DNA from: an uncultured Sphingomonadales bacterium
Lineage (GTDB): Bacteria; Pseudomonadota; Alphaproteobacteria; Sphingomonadales; Sphingomonadaceae
Reading direction: 5' to 3'
DNA: 13,203 nucleotides
NCBI GenBank assembly: GCA_937898525.1
Contig: CALCBC010000039.1
Span: forward strand, 1-13,203
In this document: in pieces, positions 12,613-13,203 of the stretch
Layout: each line of letters begins with the position of its first letter
Numbering within the stretch: position 1 is the first letter of the stretch
Notes under the pieces: generated by a model
Databases searched by the model: none
What the model saw: the letters and a program-made list of their open reading frames with translations, nothing else
What the model was told of the DNA's origin: nothing
Program-made: the position numbers and the translations under genes

Positions 12613-13203
12613 TCATGCGGTGGTTTCGTCGTCCCGCCCGACCTGCGACCAGTCGACGTTGCGGGTCGCGTACATGACCCCGGCGAGCGCGAGGAACAGC
12701 AGCACCGAGCCGATCACCAGGCTCAGCGCCTCGAGGCTGAGCAGCAGGTAGATCAGCCCGTAAAGCCCCACGAGCAGCGCGCCGACGAACCCGGCCCGCC
12801 GGCGGCTCCTGAGCACCGCCGCACTGTAGGCGGTCAGCAGGCCGATGATCGCCACGCTGGCTGCAACGTAAGCCCAGCCGAACCCGATCACTTCGGCGAA
12901 GGCGAGCAGCAGCACGAAGAACAGCACCAGCCCCGCCCCGGTCAGCAGGTACTCGGCCGTCGCAACCCGGGCTCCGCCGACCACGTCGAACATCAGGAAC
13001 GTGAGGAACGTGAAGCCGATGAACAGGAAGCCGTACTTCACGCTGCGGTCGACCTGGCTGTAGAGGTCGACGGGTTCGATCAGGGCGATCGATGCCGTGA
13101 GCGCGGTCGCCGCGGAGTCCGCTGCATGCTGGCCGGGGACCGGATCCGGCGCGACCGCCATGGCGGTGTCGGAACTCGACGCCAGCGCCTGCGCCAGTGC
13201 CAG
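12613..13203 (-). CDS. creD: CreD inner-membrane protein (5' part beyond right edge)
   Basis: CreD is an inner-membrane protein controlled by the CreBC two-component system in enterics and Pseudomonas, where it affects envelope integrity and beta-lactam response; its activity is not known. The visible 196 residues are the C-terminal part, with the frame open to the right edge. The signature IEPVDLYSQVDRSVKYGFLF (fragment residues 42-61) is followed by GFTFLTFLMFDVV, then a run of about five hydrophobic membrane segments (near 57-75, 83-103, 107-127, 137-157 and 158-178). The family features EVIGFGWAY and the ending YATRNVDW are present. The ATG at 13161 is internal: the open frame upstream (LALAQALASSS) fits the periplasmic domain end. 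Whether creB/creC or another regulator lies upstream cannot be seen. Confidence 0.9.
   Translation of the reverse strand: MALAQALASSSDTAMAVAPDPVPGQHAADSAATALTASIALIEPVDLYSQVDRSVKYGFLFIGFTFLTFLMFDVVGGARVATAEYLLTGAGLVLFFVLLLAFAEVIGFGWAYVAASVAIIGLLTAYSAAVLRSRRRAGFVGALLVGLYGLIYLLLSLEALSLVIGSVLLFLALAGVMYATRNVDWSQVGRDDETTA

Noticed and set aside
10721..12751. 676-codon plus-strand frame across bdhA and ypfJ
   Set aside because: It runs antisense to bdhA and out of frame through ypfJ, both clearly real, and shows only low-complexity sequence.
13159..13161. ATG at 13161 as the start of the creD fragment
   Set aside because: The frame stays open upstream to the window edge, and CreD proteins have a large periplasmic domain before this point, so this Met is internal.
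1..13203. Search for CRISPR arrays, tRNA or rRNA genes, insertion sequences and att sites
   Set aside because: No regularly spaced direct repeats, cloverleaf-like sequences, transposase motifs or flanking target duplications were seen by eye. A weak degenerate element could still be missed without a computed search.

Overview
The window looks like chromosomal core DNA of a GC-rich, aerobic alphaproteobacterium, most likely a sphingomonad (Sphingomonadaceae/Erythrobacteraceae type). The basis is uniform high GC, the protein families present, short REP-like inverted repeats between genes, and the bphO-bphP photoreceptor pair. This placement is an inference, because the window contains no rRNA or other marker. 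I see no mobile element, CRISPR array, tRNA or rRNA. Genes are tightly packed and no gene-free stretch exceeds about 240 bases.

Left part (1-2510): the 5' two thirds of korA (2-oxoglutarate:ferredoxin oxidoreductase, fused gamma-alpha subunit) runs off the left edge on the minus strand. It diverges from rppH, a Nudix RNA pyrophosphohydrolase. rppH converges on a small secreted TPR protein, with a 21-bp imperfect inverted repeat pair between them.

Centre-left (2573-5437): three minus-strand genes follow the order guaB (IMP dehydrogenase), an RsmB/NOP-family rRNA m5C methyltransferase, then the TPR protein. The guaB-methyltransferase gap holds a second REP-like pair (two identical GAAA-loop hairpins in opposite orientation) and a third perfect hairpin.

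Centre (5618-8294): bphO (heme oxygenase) and bphP (bacteriophytochrome histidine kinase) overlap by 8 bp on the plus strand. BphO makes biliverdin from heme, and BphP binds it at Cys13 to sense red/far-red light. The kinase end is of the HisKA_2 type, with no receiver domain and no response regulator in the window. This suggests an orphan sensor that may feed a distant pathway.

Right part (8307-13203): a pirin-family cupin (minus) diverges from a DUF2200 protein (plus). On the minus strand, bdhA (3-hydroxybutyrate dehydrogenase), an unrecognised 62-residue secreted protein with a strong ribosome binding site, and a secreted protein with a TonB_C-like domain follow each other with gaps of only 25 and 28 bp. 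A 17-nt palindrome in the last gap could mask the third gene's ribosome binding site. A YpfJ-type zinc metallopeptidase diverges from bdhA and converges, across a clear hairpin, on the 3' part of creD, which runs off the right edge.

Most of the window is well-understood housekeeping content. The parts most worth a second look are the orphan phytochrome kinase, the small secreted protein and the adjoining SD-masking hairpin, and the nested intergenic repeats.
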